A stretch of 64,000 nucleotides of DNA from Pipra filicauda (GCF_003945595.2 NW_024104421.1:7254001-7318000), one strand, 5' to 3'. Shown: positions 1-15,500, counted from the first letter of the stretch. A program made the numbers and translations. The notes: generated by a model not told the origin, from the letters alone.

Positions 1-499
1 GTTCATTGTTTAACTGTGTTAGCATTTTATGCAGCCTCCAAACTAGCCCTGGCCATTCAGGCCAGTGCAATTTCAGAATTATTACACTCAGGTGTATGTG
101 CTGCCCTCAATTTCTTGCATCATTTCATATGAATCAACAAAATTCATCTGGAGGTACCTTAATATAGACAAGTTTGTTGCAGTTTCAGCACAAACTAACT
201 GGTCAAACTAAACCTTGGAAGAAAATAGAAGGGGAAATTAAGTTCTACCTTGACCGGCTGCTATGACAAAACTGCAATCAGATATACTGACTCGCTAATG
301 AACTCAGGATGAGTATCTTCTTAATCAAGGCAGATACCTCATTAGAAAGTATTGCAACACACTTAACAGGATTATTTTGTTACTTCTGGAGTAATACTAA
401 CCGTGAAAGTACTGGTTACACACTTTTTCTTGATCTATAAATATATTAATACATAAAGTGTAGGCACACCATTCTTCTGCATTAATTGCAGAATTATTT

Positions 500-745
500 A
501 TGTTAAAAGAGTCCTCTAGATGTCAACCAGCCCAGTACTCTGCTAAAGGAGGAACAACCTCAAAGTTAAAATCAAAGTCAAAAATAGTTCATGTTGCTCA
601 GGGCCTTGTCCAGCCAAGTTTTAAATACCTCCAAGAACAGAGGTGCACATCTTTGAACACCTGTTCCAAAATCTGACCACCTTCATTATGAATTTTTTCC
701 CCCCAATACCTAATCAGAATTTCCTTTGGTGCCACATGAATATTT
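500..745 (-). mobile_element. CR1 LINE 3' fragment, antisense, diverged
   Basis: The plus strand reads as the complement of a CR1 3' region: a TCTAGATGTCAACC-like start, then GTTGCTCAGGGCCTTGTCCA, a block about cumulative 'tttaaatacctccaagaacagagg', a 'cacctgttcc' block, and AATACCTAATCAGAATTTCC at the far end. These blocks occur in the order expected of an old CR1 copy inserted on the minus strand. There are many substitutions and the terminal octamer is not preserved. Confidence 0.85.
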
Positions 746-3700
746 TGAATACTAGAATACCTAAGGGTAAAGGGCTAAAAATCTAGGAAGAATATGCAAA
801 TAACATCACCCTAATCAACATGTCTGGTGAATATTCATTAACTTATATGCATAAATAGAAGCCAATGTTCTAATTAATGGAGCTCAAGATAGATTTTCAG
901 TTGCAGCATGGGCCAAATTATTAGAACAATCATATTTCTTCCTGACTGGCTCTGGTATCATCCTGAATTGAGGTTCAGCCTGCTCTCCCAGCAGGACTTG
1001 TTGGTACTTGTCCTACATAAAGTAAAACAACTCCTGGTACTAGTTGTTGCTTGCTGTGGGCTTCAAGGAAACTTGCCTGATGCTTCCCCTCAGTTGATGG
1101 GTTGGGGTGTCTGTCTTTTGGGTTTAAGATTCGGTTGCTAGCCCCTAGCTGCTACCCCTACCAGTGGGTAAAGGTGCACTCTATCAGCTTCTACTCACCA
1201 CCTAGATGTTTGTGGAAAGCCAGAGAGAGGGATCTGACACAGTGCCCTTCCCCATTCACAGACAGACTCAAGGGTCACCTGTTGAGACAGACAATGACTG
1301 TGTCTATGATAACACAAGTGCATTTTTGAAAGTGGTCACCTGATCATATCTAGTTACCATGCTTTGGTTCATAACACAGCATGCTCTAAGAACATGCCAA
1401 CTAGATTTTTCACAAGTAAAGCTAAATTGGAAGATTTCACTAGTTCAACTAGTGATACAAGAGCAAAGCTAGTTTTAAGTAACATCCCCTCCCTGAAAAC
1501 ACCGAGTGAACATTAGGTACTCAGCACCAATTGTTTCTTACAAATTCAACTGTGCTGCATCCCACTGTTTACAAATGTAGGTCTAACCTGTGCTCTGTCC
1601 CTGTAGTTCCAACCATCCTAGTAAAAACAGCCAAAGGAGAATTGGCCCTGAGTGACCGGAGCTCCAGGAAAGCCTCCTAGATGGTTGACCTCCAAGACTG
1701 GAGAAGCATATGGAGCAGCCACAGCACGAACAGTGGCACAGCTCTGCAGTCCAGTCAGCACTGCGATGCCAACACTGCCATGCTCACAAACACAGGCAGG
1801 CAAATAGCCTACGTTTCGGGTTCAAAGGCCAACTTGACAAACTAGGGGGGATGGCAGAGGGGAGACTGACACAACCAGGAAAAAACAACAAGAATTTCAG
1901 ATTAACGGAAAAGTTTTTTACAGCCACAAAACCACATTCATCTGTAACTTATTCTGACACCTTTAAGGTATAATTTAAAAACTGTAATTCAACTGAAAGT
2001 CTGAAAAATGTACTTTGAAAATTCTAAAACAGACATTTTTCTTAATTTCACAGGTTTTTTTCCAGCTGAAACTACCAGCCGTATTAGATCAAGTTTCACC
2101 ACTGGTTCTTGCTCCCTTGCATGCTCTTTGCTTCAGAGTCAATTTCCTGCATTAAGATAAATAACAAATTCCTAACTATTTAAATGTAACTATAAACGTA
2201 CTTAACAAGCACATTGGGCACCTACATTCTCCCTGTTGAGTAAAATGCAGAAAGCCTGCAGTGCAACCTGCTAGGCTGTCAGTGACAAAGGGATATTTCC
2301 ATATATAACGTCATTTAAAATTGTTTTTCATGTGTAGATGCCTTTACTGACCACCAGAAAATGGAATGAACACAGAACTTTGGGGAACCATACTCAGAAG
2401 ATTGCAGCATCTTTTGTTTTATCTGAAGGAAAAGCCTGCTTGTATTCAGAGTTGAGAGCCACTGAAAGGATGAGACATTTATAAAATAAATATTATTTTG
2501 TCCATGAAATGGCACATACCCAGCAAATACATTAACAGAATGTACAGCTTAAAGGTTTTTATTAGGAAAGTGAGCAAACGATTTTTCAGAGTGAGAAGCA
2601 GAACCTTCCTGTTCTTTTTTCCTCCCATTTTTCTTTTACAGCTCATCTCACTTGACTTCCAAATAAAGACTCTCTCAGAGCCTCCAGCTTAGTAAAACTT
2701 GTTAGACAGTGCTCAGCCTGGTAAAGCGGTCTTGTAAAAACATAGCAGGGGGGATGGTTGAGAGGATCCAGCATACTGTAACTATACTGTACTATCCATA
2801 CAGAAATGGGATAATAGACAAGAGTGTGCCATTCCCATTCTTCCCAGGTCATCTGGGATGAAAACCTGGCAGCTCACTTTCAGTACTAACCCATGAGATC
2901 TCTAGAGATATAGAACAACTCAGAAACAAAGCACACATGAAAAGGAAGCATTCCATGAATATAATGGATCTCCAGACACATTCAACAGCTTTGTCATGTG
3001 TGGGCTATATAGTGACCACATTCCACAGAGGGGCTTCCACATATTTTAGACTGTCATGTCTACATTTCAATTTCAGTTTCTGTTTCCACACCAAAATATC
3101 TAAATTTTCTTTTCAACTATTGTGTGAGTAAAGATAGAGGTGCAGACATGTGTGCATGTACTGAGCAGACAGCAACATCTTCAGAGTAGAGAAAAAATAA
3201 AGTGCTTGAACAGCTTTTGCCAGGCCTATTCCTCACATGCTCTCTGGATATCCCAGCAAATAGCAGCTTGCTTAAAGCAACCAGCTGGCAGAACATAAAT
3301 ATTCCACCCATGATAAGGAAAGAATCCAAGTATGAGACCAAAAGCTGAATTTGCATTGGAAAGTGATGAGCTCACACTTTCTCTCCAGGGACCAAGGAAA
3401 GGGGGCTGGCAAGGAAGCTGGAGCAAGAGGATGGTTATGAAACACTTTTTTACTTCAGCTATTAATAACAGTCTTCAAGCCGCAGGGCACTAGAGAGGAG
3501 GAAGGCATCTCCTGGCTTCTATTAATCTTTTTGTCCACCTATTTGCTTTGGGCTGGCCACAGGGGAGAGGGAAGCCGAGCAGGAATGAAGAGTTAAGGAG
3601 GTTAAAAGGGCTGAAAAATATTTGCTCCTACATGTTTGGAGGCAGAAATTAAATGATCAATAAAAAGTCACTGAGACAGCAATTACCAGTAAAAACTCAC

Positions 3701-6700
3701 TGATGACCCAGTAGCTCATGGAACAAAGCAATATCTCAGCACTGCTGTCAAGGCAAAGAAAAAGCACAGCAATGGCTATTCCATGACAGGTTTCTTTTAT
3801 ATCAATGTACATCTTATGATTCTCATAGTAAGATGCTGCCATGAAGCTTGGTGTTTAATGAACAAGCTTTGAAACCTATTTCAAAGAGATGTCTAGGAAG
3901 CAGGGTCCCAGATTGCCAAGAAGAAAGTAAGGGTGGGTCCACCAACGTCACTAATTCTGCTGAGGATCTGTCATCACGTGCAGTGAAGTCTAAGGGTGCC
4001 TCTCTCTGTACCATGAAAAGCTATTTTATATGCTGTTTTGCAATGTAAATGTGGTTTTCTAGACATATTTAGTCCTCTTTACTTCTTAAAGTGAGAGGAG
4101 CATAAGGCCTTCTCTGTGTCCCGTTAGTTTACAGCTACCTCCACCAATTGCTGAGCTGGAGAAGGCATTTAGCTTTCTTGTAGCACTTCAACCTCGTGTT
4201 TAAAGAGCAGAAATCACAACATGACAATCATTCAGATGCTTTCATGCCACATTAGGGAACTAAGGCTGAGACCTAACACAGACAAATCTCCCAGAAGATC
4301 CCAGTTACCAGGGATCTCACACTTACTTACATTCAGCACCTAGAGCAGTCTCTGAAGAGCAGCCCTTAAATGAAAGGATTTAGGTGGGCTATGCAACAGA
4401 CCTATATGACTTTATTTTCATGTCGGTTTTGTCCCACAACTGAGTGAGGGGAGTGGCAGGCAGACTTTCACAACTTTCACTTGGACATAAGTTGTGGTAA
4501 GGAGAAAGGAGAGGGAAGGATAAAGTTCTTGGCAGGAGTCATATGTCAGGGATTTACAGAAATCAAATTAATGAGACTAATTTTTAGAAAATTAGCTGTG
4601 TTTTCACCCTATCTTAAGGATTGGCTTATAGTCAAGAAGCATTTTTCTTATATGCTGAAGTTCTAACTCATGTTACACATAAAAGGTGAATTGGCTTGCC
4701 TTAAATTTGGGAATTACAACACCTTAAGCATGAACCCTCTTTTGCACATTTTAAATTAAAGGTAACCAGGAGAAATAACAGGATTTGAAATTATTTCAGT
4801 TCCAAAATATGGAAATACCAGTAGGCAACTAGCCTATCAAAGAAATAAAGTGAGGAAGAAAATCCAGCATCAGCTTTTCAACCAGGCTGGGTTTTCCCCC
4901 CCATGAGTAGACTACAGCATGGACAGACCAGAAAGAAAACACCCTACTATTCTCATAAACTGTTCTCTCAATATACTGTGCACTGAGCTTGTAACATCCT
5001 GTGCTGATGAGACAGCCTATCTCCATCCATCAAGGACTCCTCTGAGACTTCAAAACTGTGCAAACAGAAGACTTTGGACATATTCTCTCTTTGGTGGAAA
5101 GATGCCTTTCTTCAGTACATCTGGGTTCTCTAAGATTCATTAATCTTTTTTTTATGCTGTCCCTATTCTAGTTATTTAAGAAAAAAAAATAGGGCACTGT
5201 GGCTGGAATAAAGACACTTTCAAGACATCACTTCATACACAAAAAAGTATTTCCCAGACAAAGATCCCCTGCAGTTATTAAATGTATGTGCAGCGTAGAG
5301 CTAACAGATGAAATCATCCCTAAGTGAGCAGAGTTGCTCCCTTCAAGCTCAAGTCTCTTGCCTCAAACTCTATCAAGTATCTACTTAGGTCACACAGCAT
5401 GATGGACAACAGCTACTGAAACTACCTTGAAATGAACCCTGAGATTGTTTCCTGGTAAGCAGAGACCATTAAATTATACAGGTAGTATGTATAATGGCTC
5501 TCCAAAGTAAGGAGCAGTTTCGTGTTTGACCATGCTCTTTCCCTTTAAAGTCATTCCCTGCATTGTCCTTGTTCAAATTATTACCTGGTGAGTTGCCATC
5601 ACTAAGTTACAAGGATACTCCATCTTCCTTTGAAAAGGACTATGCATTCAGGGGGACAAAAGACTTCACAGCTGACTGTCCTTTACTTGCAAGGCTGTTT
5701 GCTGCACTATTGTAACTGAACTTACTGTTGTACATAAGGGATTGAATCAAATAAAGGCCTGAAGAAATTAAACGCTATGTAGATATTTTAAAAGTTGCCC
5801 TTGAATAGTCAAACAAACTGAAAAACTCAACTAGAAGGAAAAGGAAAGGAAGATAAATATGATGGTAAGAAGATCAGACAACTGTACTGTGAAATCCAAG
5901 ACGAGCTAAAGCACAATTTGGTCATTCTAAAACCTATGAACCACAGATATTGTTAATCTCTCTGCAGCTGTCTGAAATCATAAATGGTTTCTCCCTTCAG
6001 AAGGAAATGATTCTTGAAGAAGTATTTGAAATAGGAAAGGTTGGTGGATGTGATCAAAAAACATTTTTCCAATTGACTGGACCGTGCCCTTACTTATCCA
6101 GTGATGAGTTTTGCAATACCATCATAAGCCCTTATGTCCAGAAGGCTTAGACATTGAGCACCTCTCCACAAATGCTACAGTAATTTATTTCTGGCGCATC
6201 AGGTTCTGGCTGCACTCAAATGTACTTCAGTCAACAACTTTGGGCTAGAATCTCAGCATTGCTGCAGACACTGTGCCCCAGATGAGCAACATATATTTCA
6301 GAGCGGCCGAAAATATCGAAAGGATAACTGCCCTTGCATGGGGGTAGAGGGAAACAACCAACTTGTCTCCAGCCCCAACCTTCCCTTTGCTTATCCCCAG
6401 CACAAACCTGCAAGGACGAGGGTATGCCAACAGCTGCCAGCTATGGGAAAGGTGGTAGAGAGAAGCCCTGTTGCCAGCATAATCTTGAACAGGGAATTGA
6501 GTTGTTCTAGCCAAATCCCAAAGGCATCTAATCTCCAAGTATTTTAGCTAAGATTGATGGCACTGCTTTTCACACGTGTATGATGTACTGTTTAATGCAG
6601 AAATAAAAAATGGCAGAAGCCAGCCCAGCTTATGTAACAGGGCACAGAAAAGAGTAGGGAAAACCCAAGTAGGTCTAAAAGCATCTCTTATTTCTTTTGC

Positions 6701-9460
6701 ATGCCAAATAAAGTTACAGATTGTTTTAAAATCATGTGACCCTAGCTTAGACCCAAAGCTGGTTTATATTTAAATGTAGTAAGATGTGGGATGAGAATTT
6801 TTCATCCAGTCTACTGCTGGGTCAGTGAAAACTAGGGAGCTGACTGGAATTTGCTTTGGGAGGATATTGTGACATGATGTTCCTTTCCCCTATAACACCC
6901 TTTTGTCATTCAGCAAATGTCATCTACCACTTCTTGCACCTTCCCATCTGAAATGTCAAATCAAATTAGAGGCTCATAGAATGAAAATATCCCACTGCAC
7001 TCACTGCAATGTAAGATGTTCTGGCTGGTGCAAGCTGGACTTAATATGTCTGCTGCCTGTCAAGAAGGATGCACAGACTGAAAGACAATTCAAAGTGCAC
7101 AGAGCAGCATTAGTTAATGTAAGTCTATGGATGGCAGCAATAAGCACTGCCTGAAAGGTGAGCATTGTACATCTGAAGACCTTTGTCACTATCCACTGCA
7201 TTCCACCACCCCTGTGCCTAAAATCCAACAGAATCCCACTGAGGTTTACAGCCCTAAGTGTTATTCAGTCCTTTACAGCTCAAGAGCCTGCTTTATGATC
7301 CTCCTTCTGACAGGGGAGGGGTCAACTATATCCCAAAAGACCCATCATGGTAAATGGGCCCAGAGAAGAGCACATTCCTGAGCACCACTCGCAAGGTACA
7401 GAACAGCCTTTAACACCACATTGCAATTTCACCAGTTCCAATATGGCTTCAGATTTGGAGAGAAAAGACTATGGAAACAGACACTGTCAGCTCAGCATTT
7501 ATTTTCTTTTAGTCTTTACTCTTAGTCTGAGCTGTAATAAAAGCCTGTGTCTCAGCAGCCTCTGATAACACTCAATGGGACAAATGCTGTACAAATACAG
7601 TGAACAGAATCTGTGCCCTGAAAGACTTCTTCTGATCCTCTTTTATACCTCTCCTCCCCATCTAGTTGTTCATTTTGTATAATATGTAAAGATAAATCTT
7701 GAACTGTAATGTTTGATTTTAGGAATTATTAACTCCATGATTCAGCATCCTATGTGCTTCTGGACACATTTTTATCTGTACCATTAATTCTAAATCCAAG
7801 TGTTATTATAGACTGTTGTATTCTATGAATGCTTTACTTTCTATTCTAATTACTACTCTAAAAATACCTTGCACAGCATATTTCTCAATAATAGCTGAAA
7901 GTGTTCATTAAAGACAGTATTATTGCCAAGCACTAATTTATATACTATTCCCAACCCAAAGGTCAGGCCTTCTGTTTCCTACCTCTGTGCACCAATGCGT
8001 GGACACTAATTCATGCACAGTGCAAGCAATCCCCTTTGCTGTAGGTCTAAATGCAGACTTTAATCCATCATTCTTTTAACTGTAAGTTATTTAACACAGT
8101 ACATCTCTACTCCACCCCTCCAAACACACCAATAAAAAAATTGAGGCAATAAAAACTTGGATAGTAAGTAATCACTGCTTGTCCCAAGTTAGGGACCAAT
8201 ATCTTATTACAGTATGGAACACTCCCTACACGGAATTTCAACATGGCTTAGGAGTGGGCAGATGCTAACCTACCCTCCCTTATTTTCTTTCCTCTTACTT
8301 TTTCAGGGGATGTGTTCAGCCTCTCATGAGGCTTCAGTTCACTGACTGCATGATCAGGCGAAGAAGATCCAGAATGATTCTTAACATGCCTCCACTGGAC
8401 CATCAGGCACTTCGATGAAGAGTACAAAGACAACATGCCAACCTAGCAGAAAACACATTCTTTGGAGAACATCCAGACCTTTAAGAAAATATGTCATTAG
8501 CTTCATTCTTATCCCCTAGGGTTCTGCAATATCAGTTTTAATTACAACGATTGTGACAAAAATCATAGTAAAGAGAAACAGCTGAAAGCTTAACTTGCCC
8601 AGAGATTCCACCCACCAGGGTAAGAGCCAAATGCAGCACTAGGAAAGGACTGCAGTACAAACTCAGTGAGCAAACTACATGCAAATCACTTTCAGCAAAA
8701 ATATTTCTAAGCACAACCCAACTCGAAGGGAACAAGAGATGAAGGTGTCATGCACATGGCTGAGATTCAGGGAAGCACTCCCAGGACAAGGAGACTTAGG
8801 AAGGAGAAGCAAAACACCAGTTTCGTACTGCAGTAGAAATACAGGCTCACTAGCACAACAGCCAATGCCCCAAACTGAAAACCAAATCTGCTGTATGACA
8901 ACACTGGAATCAGCTAAACAAAGACTAACATGTCCTCCCCCTGCAACTGATAGGCACGATCATGCCTGGAGAAAAGAACATCCAAGCCTATATGGTTAAC
9001 AGGAAGGGTTTGTTACCCTTACAAGCACTTATGCTCATAGCTACACAACTGTGCAATGGCAGGGGGAGGGGGGGGGGAAGGGAGCTACCAGCACAGAGAT
9101 CTAAAAGGAAAAATAAAAGACAAAATAGCCCCGTTTCTAAAATTCATAACATCATCCTACATCTTTGTATAACTCATTTACAAAGTTGGTGGATTTTACA
9201 CCTTAAGGATGAAACAGCTTTTCTTAAGATAGCCACCGCACATAAAGGGTACAGGGAGGGAGAACAATTCTCAGTACAGGGACACAGCCTTGGTAAAATA
9301 CTCCAATCCTGGAATATCAGAAAATGAACAGTTTAAATGTGCATCAATGTGACTTCATCCACACAAAATAGAAGCCTTTGCCAGGAGCACACACAGGGGC
9401 CAGACTGGATGTCAACACTTCATAATGGACTGCATTAAAGAAAAGACAGCTGAGCAATAT
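746..9460. other. intronic stretch without a recognised gene
   Basis: AT-rich unique-looking sequence. Open frames here are short (up to about 120 codons) and show no family signature. The only striking local composition is a G-rich run at 9062-9083. I saw no clear repeat of known family, although old unrecognised repeats are likely. Confidence 0.6.
9062..9083 (+). repeat. G-rich tract with G-quadruplex potential
   Basis: A run of five G, an A, ten G, AA and then GGG gives at least four G-tracts within 22 bases on the plus strand. That strand is non-template for right-to-left transcription only as a C-rich transcript, so any RNA quadruplex would require plus-strand transcription. Confidence 0.7.
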
Positions 9461-9590
9461 AGAATCATAGAATGGTTTGGGTTGGAAGGGACCTTAAAGA
9501 TATCCTAATTTTAACCCCCTGCAGGGACATCTTCCACTGGATCAGGTTGCTCAAAGCCCCACCCAACCTCTCCTCTAACTCTTCCAGGGT
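9461..9590 (-). mobile_element. CR1 LINE 3' terminus, antisense
   Basis: The plus strand starts AGAATCATAGAATGGTTTGG, the complement of the CR1 3' end with its ATTCTATG octamer. It continues with GTTGGAAGGGACCTTAAAGA, a CCCCTGCAGGGACATCTTCC-type block and GGTTGCTCAAAGCCCC. Only the terminal ~130 bp is present, as usual for 5'-truncated CR1 copies. Divergence is lower than in the copy at 500-745. Confidence 0.93.
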
Positions 9591-9599
9591 TTCTAAGGT

Positions 9600-12500
9600 T
9601 TATTCATCTTTCCAAAATGAGTGAGCAAGTGGCCGAGAAGTGGAGAATTTTTCAGGAGGCAGAAACCAGAAATTTTTAGGTAGTATTTCCCACCTTCCAG
9701 CAAAAATGTCTCTTACAGGAAAATAACCAAGTTATCTTAAGGAGTGGGAAAATAAGAGTATTCATCCATTACTCTACAGGCAATCAACTATGAAATATAG
9801 ATTTGATTGTGAAATTACATGACAATAAGTTACTTTAAAGAAAAACATTAAGTACTCATGACATATAGACTATAACAGTTAAGAACACTTAGGTTGTCCT
9901 GCAAAAAAAAGGGAACAAGAAAAAATACTTTGGTTATCTATTTAGATTTCCTACAGACTTATTGTATTTCAGCAGTGCTGTGGCAATGCTAAGGAACTTC
10001 AGTCTTGGACCAGGTGCCCATGAGGCCCGGCCCTGTGTGATCGTGAAATTAATACTGTCCCAGACCCAATTCCTCTACCATTTTATGAAAATTTCAAGTG
10101 CTTCTGAATGTCTCCAGCATCACACCTAATAAGATCATTTTGTGCTGAGGCAGGGAGATGTACTTAAACAGTGAAAGAAAATAGCTGTATATACTACTAA
10201 TTTTCAAGATCCAAGAGAAGACATAACCAAGCAGAATGATCTCATGATGCTCAACCACACATCTCACCTACCCACGAGAGTTGTTCCTTGAGGACAAGTC
10301 TGTAGTTTTATTATTCATATTACACCAGGGCAGAAAACAAGAGTCTGAAATAGTCCTGGCCATTTAGAAGACTCAGAATCCTGTACCCTAAAAGGAAGCA
10401 AGAACATGTAGACTCTTCAGGTCCCGTGGGGAAGTAGTACATAGTCATGTAAGCTGCAGAGTGCCTCTGTGGCCTTCTTTGAGCCTCAACATGCTCTTCT
10501 GATTTAATTAGATGCCTTTCGCCCAATTAGGATAAATTAAGTCTGAGGTTTTGATCATTCTGCAGCCCTGATTCCATGCCACAAAGTACAAAATCAGTAA
10601 GGAGGGGGTTACTTCAAATGATTGCATAGGACCCATGGCAGTAACATAATACATGAAGCATTTCAGCACTAGACAGCTCTGCAACTTCTCACCACTGACA
10701 CTGCAGAACCAGAGACCCAAATATGCTGCTCTGGACATCAAGCTGAGCATGTTTTCTCTTCAGCTATTATTCCTAATCCTATAAAGTGAATCAGAGTAAT
10801 ACCATGTGGCCTTTGTGCACCATAGTTGAAGAATTCCAGTCTCAGTTCTAACAGGAGAAGAGCAGACTTAGGTCACCACAGATACTCCTATTAGGAGAAT
10901 ATTTATGAGGAGATTTTTTTAATTATTTTTTAAGCTATGCTATATATAGTCTATTGCTTATCTCTATCTGGAGAATGTTGGTGCCTGCTGGATCCTCAGC
11001 CTAGAGTTAGAAAGGACAGGGATAATCACTTGAGTGCCTTGTCAGAAATAGGTACCCTCATACTTGCAGGGATGTGCAGCTGTGCTGCATCAGGGATGTA
11101 GTCAGGCAGGGAGATGAGGCATTCACACATGAGCTGTATTGCTCTGCCACATCACTTAAAAGCATGATGGAAGGTTTTGACAGTATCTTTCATTAGGGTT
11201 AGGGCTATATACTGTTCCCATTGCTCAGAAGGAGAACGACAAGAAAAGTCGAGTACAGTCCTGCCAGAGAGTCCACAGAGTGTCTTGGCAAGGAGGCCCA
11301 GACTCCTGTGTCATGAATGACCCAATTGGAAGAACTGCAGGTTGTTGCAAGATGAAAAACAAACTTCTCTTTCATTGGTTTAGCCTTTGCTTCCTTAGCC
11401 CTGCAATTCACCTCTCTGAACTACAAACAACACTCACAAGCCATGAGTATTTAGGAAGGGGCAATAGCTTTTCCCTGTTCCAGAAAAGGAAGAATGAACT
11501 GCACTAATAAGCATGAAGCCACACTAGATGATAATGAAATGAATTAGCAATAAAAATTTATTTCATGTATAAAAGCCTTTTAAGAGAGAAATAATCCAGG
11601 CTCCAAATTACCGTTAAAATTAACTTCCATCGATGCTCTGCCAGTGCTGCTGCACTAATGCTCTTTGCAGAAGCCAAGTGGACTGATGATTGAGTGGTAT
11701 CAATCAACATGAACTATTGTGTTAGTTGCTTCATCTGGTGATCAAAGCATTTTGTTTTAAGGAGAGCAGAAAAATGCAGCACCACTAAGGTTTCCCCCTT
11801 CTGCATCTCTCTCCATTTCCAACACGTCTCTGGCATGACTAGCACTCTTTCCCAAGCAGAACTCTCTGTATTTAAGTAACCATCGACCATGAAGTCAAAA
11901 CAAAAATCCCATTCTCTGAGAATTAAAGCTCTGAATAGAGCAGCTCACAGACCACAGGCAACTGAAGTGTTTTATTGCAAAGCTATCACACAACTAACTG
12001 TGGCTGAGTGATGTTCAGGTGACTGGACGTAGCTTGTGCTGGTTTCCTTCCCTGTGGCTTCCTGGCAAGACAACAAATCTCTTTTCAAGGTGGCTGCCTG
12101 TTTCTTTCATACATTTACAAGCAGCACTACTGAGCCTTTTTCAGCCCTCTTCCTTGTCAAATGTCAATTTGAGAGTGTGATACTTGTATTTTTCTCAGCT
12201 TACAAGCCACCCAATTTTTTGATCCATGGCAGTGAGCTGCAGCTGGAGGCAGTTAAGCAGTGAGTGAGTTGTGACAATGGTGAAGGAGCATCAAGAAGGG
12301 GAAAATTCCATATGAAAGAATTCTGACTGCCCCAGAAACTCACACATCCTCTGTCACTCCCATAAGCAGTCTAAACTGAAGCAAGTATCCAGATAAACAG
12401 TGCAGAAACTATTCTAGCCGTTGTGATTTGTGCCCAGACAATATCTGAGTATTTTGCCTTTGACTCACACAGGGTAGGACAGGTACACAGGCTCCATCAC

Positions 12501-15500
12501 TTGGCATCACCAGTTTCTCTGTACCAACTCAAGTCCCACTGTAGTAACCAAATTCAACTAAGTGGTCTACTTTGATTTCTAAGTAGGCAAATTCACTACA
12601 ACACAATCCAAATGTGAGATGTTAGCAAACACACCTGCTAAAGCCACAGGAAATGGATTCATGAGATTTGTTAATATTAACATCTTAATTAGCACAAGAG
12701 TTATGCCTGAAAGGAATGGACAACTTTAATACCTAAAGTACATCCATTGCTTCTCTTTGCTCTTTAAGGGCAAACAAAGATCTACTCCAGCAGCTGGAGC
12801 AAAACATGACTTCACCTGGCTATAGCATGCACCCCATGATAAATCCCAAAATACCCTGTAGAGGCAAATAAATAATGGCAGGTATGGAAAGGAGTTAAGG
12901 GACAAAGGGCACATCCTCTTCCATATTTTGAGATGAGGTGGAAAGTTGGTGAGGGAGAAGAAGCTCATACAGATGGCAAGAGCTGCAAAGAAGACTCACA
13001 TCAACAGGGCAAGGCCATCGGCTATGAGAAGACAGGTTAAGGCTGAAGCCAAACCTAAAAAAACCTCTGAAGTCCCACTTTTTGGTGGAAGCCAAGGAAA
13101 AAGAGCAAAAATTTTACTTTTTTGCATGTAGCTTAAGACATTCATGGCTGGGATTATACATAGCAGTTGCTTGTGAAAAGACTACACTGATTCAGCAACT
13201 CTCCTTAGTCCTCCTACACAGAGGTGTTGGGAGAATATGGAAAGAATGATCTGAATTTCTTGGATGAGAGCAGGCAAAAAACCACATGAGTACTTAAATA
13301 TTTTAATTCTCCTCTATACTCTGTCACTACGACCACACTACATTATTTGAAGTACTCTCTACTCAGCTAACATTTTTAATATGGATCAATCACCTCTAGC
13401 CTCCCTTCCACTACAGCCACCATTCCCCACTCATAAGACTTGCTCAGCACAGCCATTCAAAGCCTTCTGAAGAGCATTGGAGCTCTGCTGCCTTCTACAA
13501 CAGAGCAGCAGGGAACACTTTTAATTAGTATTTTCTCCTGAAGGGTAAAAAAATTTTCTGAAATTACTTTGCCTGGTAACAAACTGCATCTTCTTTCACT
13601 CTACTGTAGATGTGAAAATTATTCCTGATTGACATACTTGCCTCAGTTTCATTTTCCTGGTGTTGTTTTGTTTGGTTTGTTTAACAGATTTTTTCATTCA
13701 TGATGAAATCTACACAAAATACTATAAAAAAGCAGTGGAGAACAGAATGTCAATATTAAGGGAAATTGTGTTTCAGCTTACCTTGCTAAAATAAGTTAGT
13801 CAAGATGGGTGGAAACACAAAGCCTGCAAACTACTTTATTTTGGGGGAAACAAAATCCATTGGTATGATTAGAAAGTACTGAAGTAAAAAAAAAAAAAAA
13901 TCAATATCTTTCACTAGTTGAAATGCTCCCTGTTCCCTCACATTAAACATCAGTACTTGTAAGACTGGAGCAACAACTGACTTTTGGAGAGGCAACAGTT
14001 GTGTTTAAAATTTCCTTCTTATGTTTGATAGGTGGATAGTGCAGGTGAAATCTGGGCAACCCTGAGGACCTGACTCAGACTATGTACTCTCCATGCCCAA
14101 CTCACTCCAGGTAACAAGTAGAGATCCAAGTTCTGTGCTGATCTGCTTTATTTCCCTGACAGGCAAGAAGCATTTGGCAGGTAGGGAGCTGTTCAAGTTT
14201 ATGTCCTCAGTCTCTGAATGCCTCCATTACATTTTAAGAGGCAGGATTCAAGCACTCTGATCATTAAAGCCAACTTCTTCTCTTTCTTGTTTTCCCCATA
14301 CACATCTCTACCACGCAGACCTTTCTCAATATTTTCATTGCCTCCTTCACAGGGTGACTTTGGCTCTGAACTATGAGTGAAGCAGAGGTCACTTCTACCT
14401 TTGAAAGCAGGTGTGGCCCACACACATGCCGACATCAGAAGCCTTGACATGGGTCAGGTTCTTAAGACATTCCCTTGCCAGGGATATCCATTCACAAGCA
14501 ATTACAGAAACAATTACATAAATCTGCCCCTGCTATGCAGTGAAGTGCATTTCAATAACACTCCCGTGTAGTTATTAAATGTTTTCCTCTGGAAGATCTC
14601 CAGAATGATAAACATTCATTAATCACCACAAGGTACCTCTAAAGTACCAAACTACATGAGAACTACATCAAACAGGTGATCAGAGCCAGAGCTAGAGGCG
14701 ATTTTATATTAGGACAACTTCACGCTGCTCTGCTGACACACAGCTAACTTGCTGTGGCCATTCCAGCCCCAGAATTACTTTTCTTCCAAGAAAACATACT
14801 TTAGCCAACAGCACCTCTGTATTTGTCAATCACCCCAAAAGCTTCAGCCAGGCTGCAGCACCAGTGACCTTCAGGTACCTCTAATGAGTTCTCATGGGCC
14901 GGAGGTGAGGAAGGAAGGACACAGCCAGATCCCACATTGTCCCACAGGCCAGAGGATCACAGAATTAGTTTATTTAGCCAACAACTCAGGAAAACAGGAC
15001 AGAGACCCTTATCATTGTAGCACGTGGCTCCCACTACCCACACCTCACACTAAAGGTTCTTCAGTGAACAGCCCACAGCATAAGACTTTCCTGGAGTTAA
15101 CAAAATCCCAAGAACACAGACTCAAGGGGTAGTCCATATTAAAAAAAAAGGGTTTTCACATTATTTTTGCAATAAAGGTAAGATTTCTCCTGAAAAAACC
15201 ATACTGGCAGAAAATTCAGTACACTGTGTTGGAGGCAAACCACTCAGTACTAATATAGCTTTTTTTTTTTTCCAGAACTGGAACAAGCTATTCTATTGCA
15301 AAAGCTGGAGGTTAAATAAGAAAATTCAGGCACCAACATTTTTTACAATTAGAGAAATTGCTAACACATCACCAGGCTGTTTGAATGCTTTACCAATGTA
15401 GGAAAAAAGACTTGAAACACAGTTTACAGAGAATTTGCACAGCAGAGTACTACTGAGTCTGATGCTCAGTCAGGAGAACACCGAAGTTTCGGTACTTCCA

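Noticed and set aside
12946..13131. Lysine/arginine-rich 61-codon frame that looks superficially like a ribosomal protein
   Set aside because: No real match to a ribosomal protein was recognised, and the basic composition comes from A/G-rich DNA.
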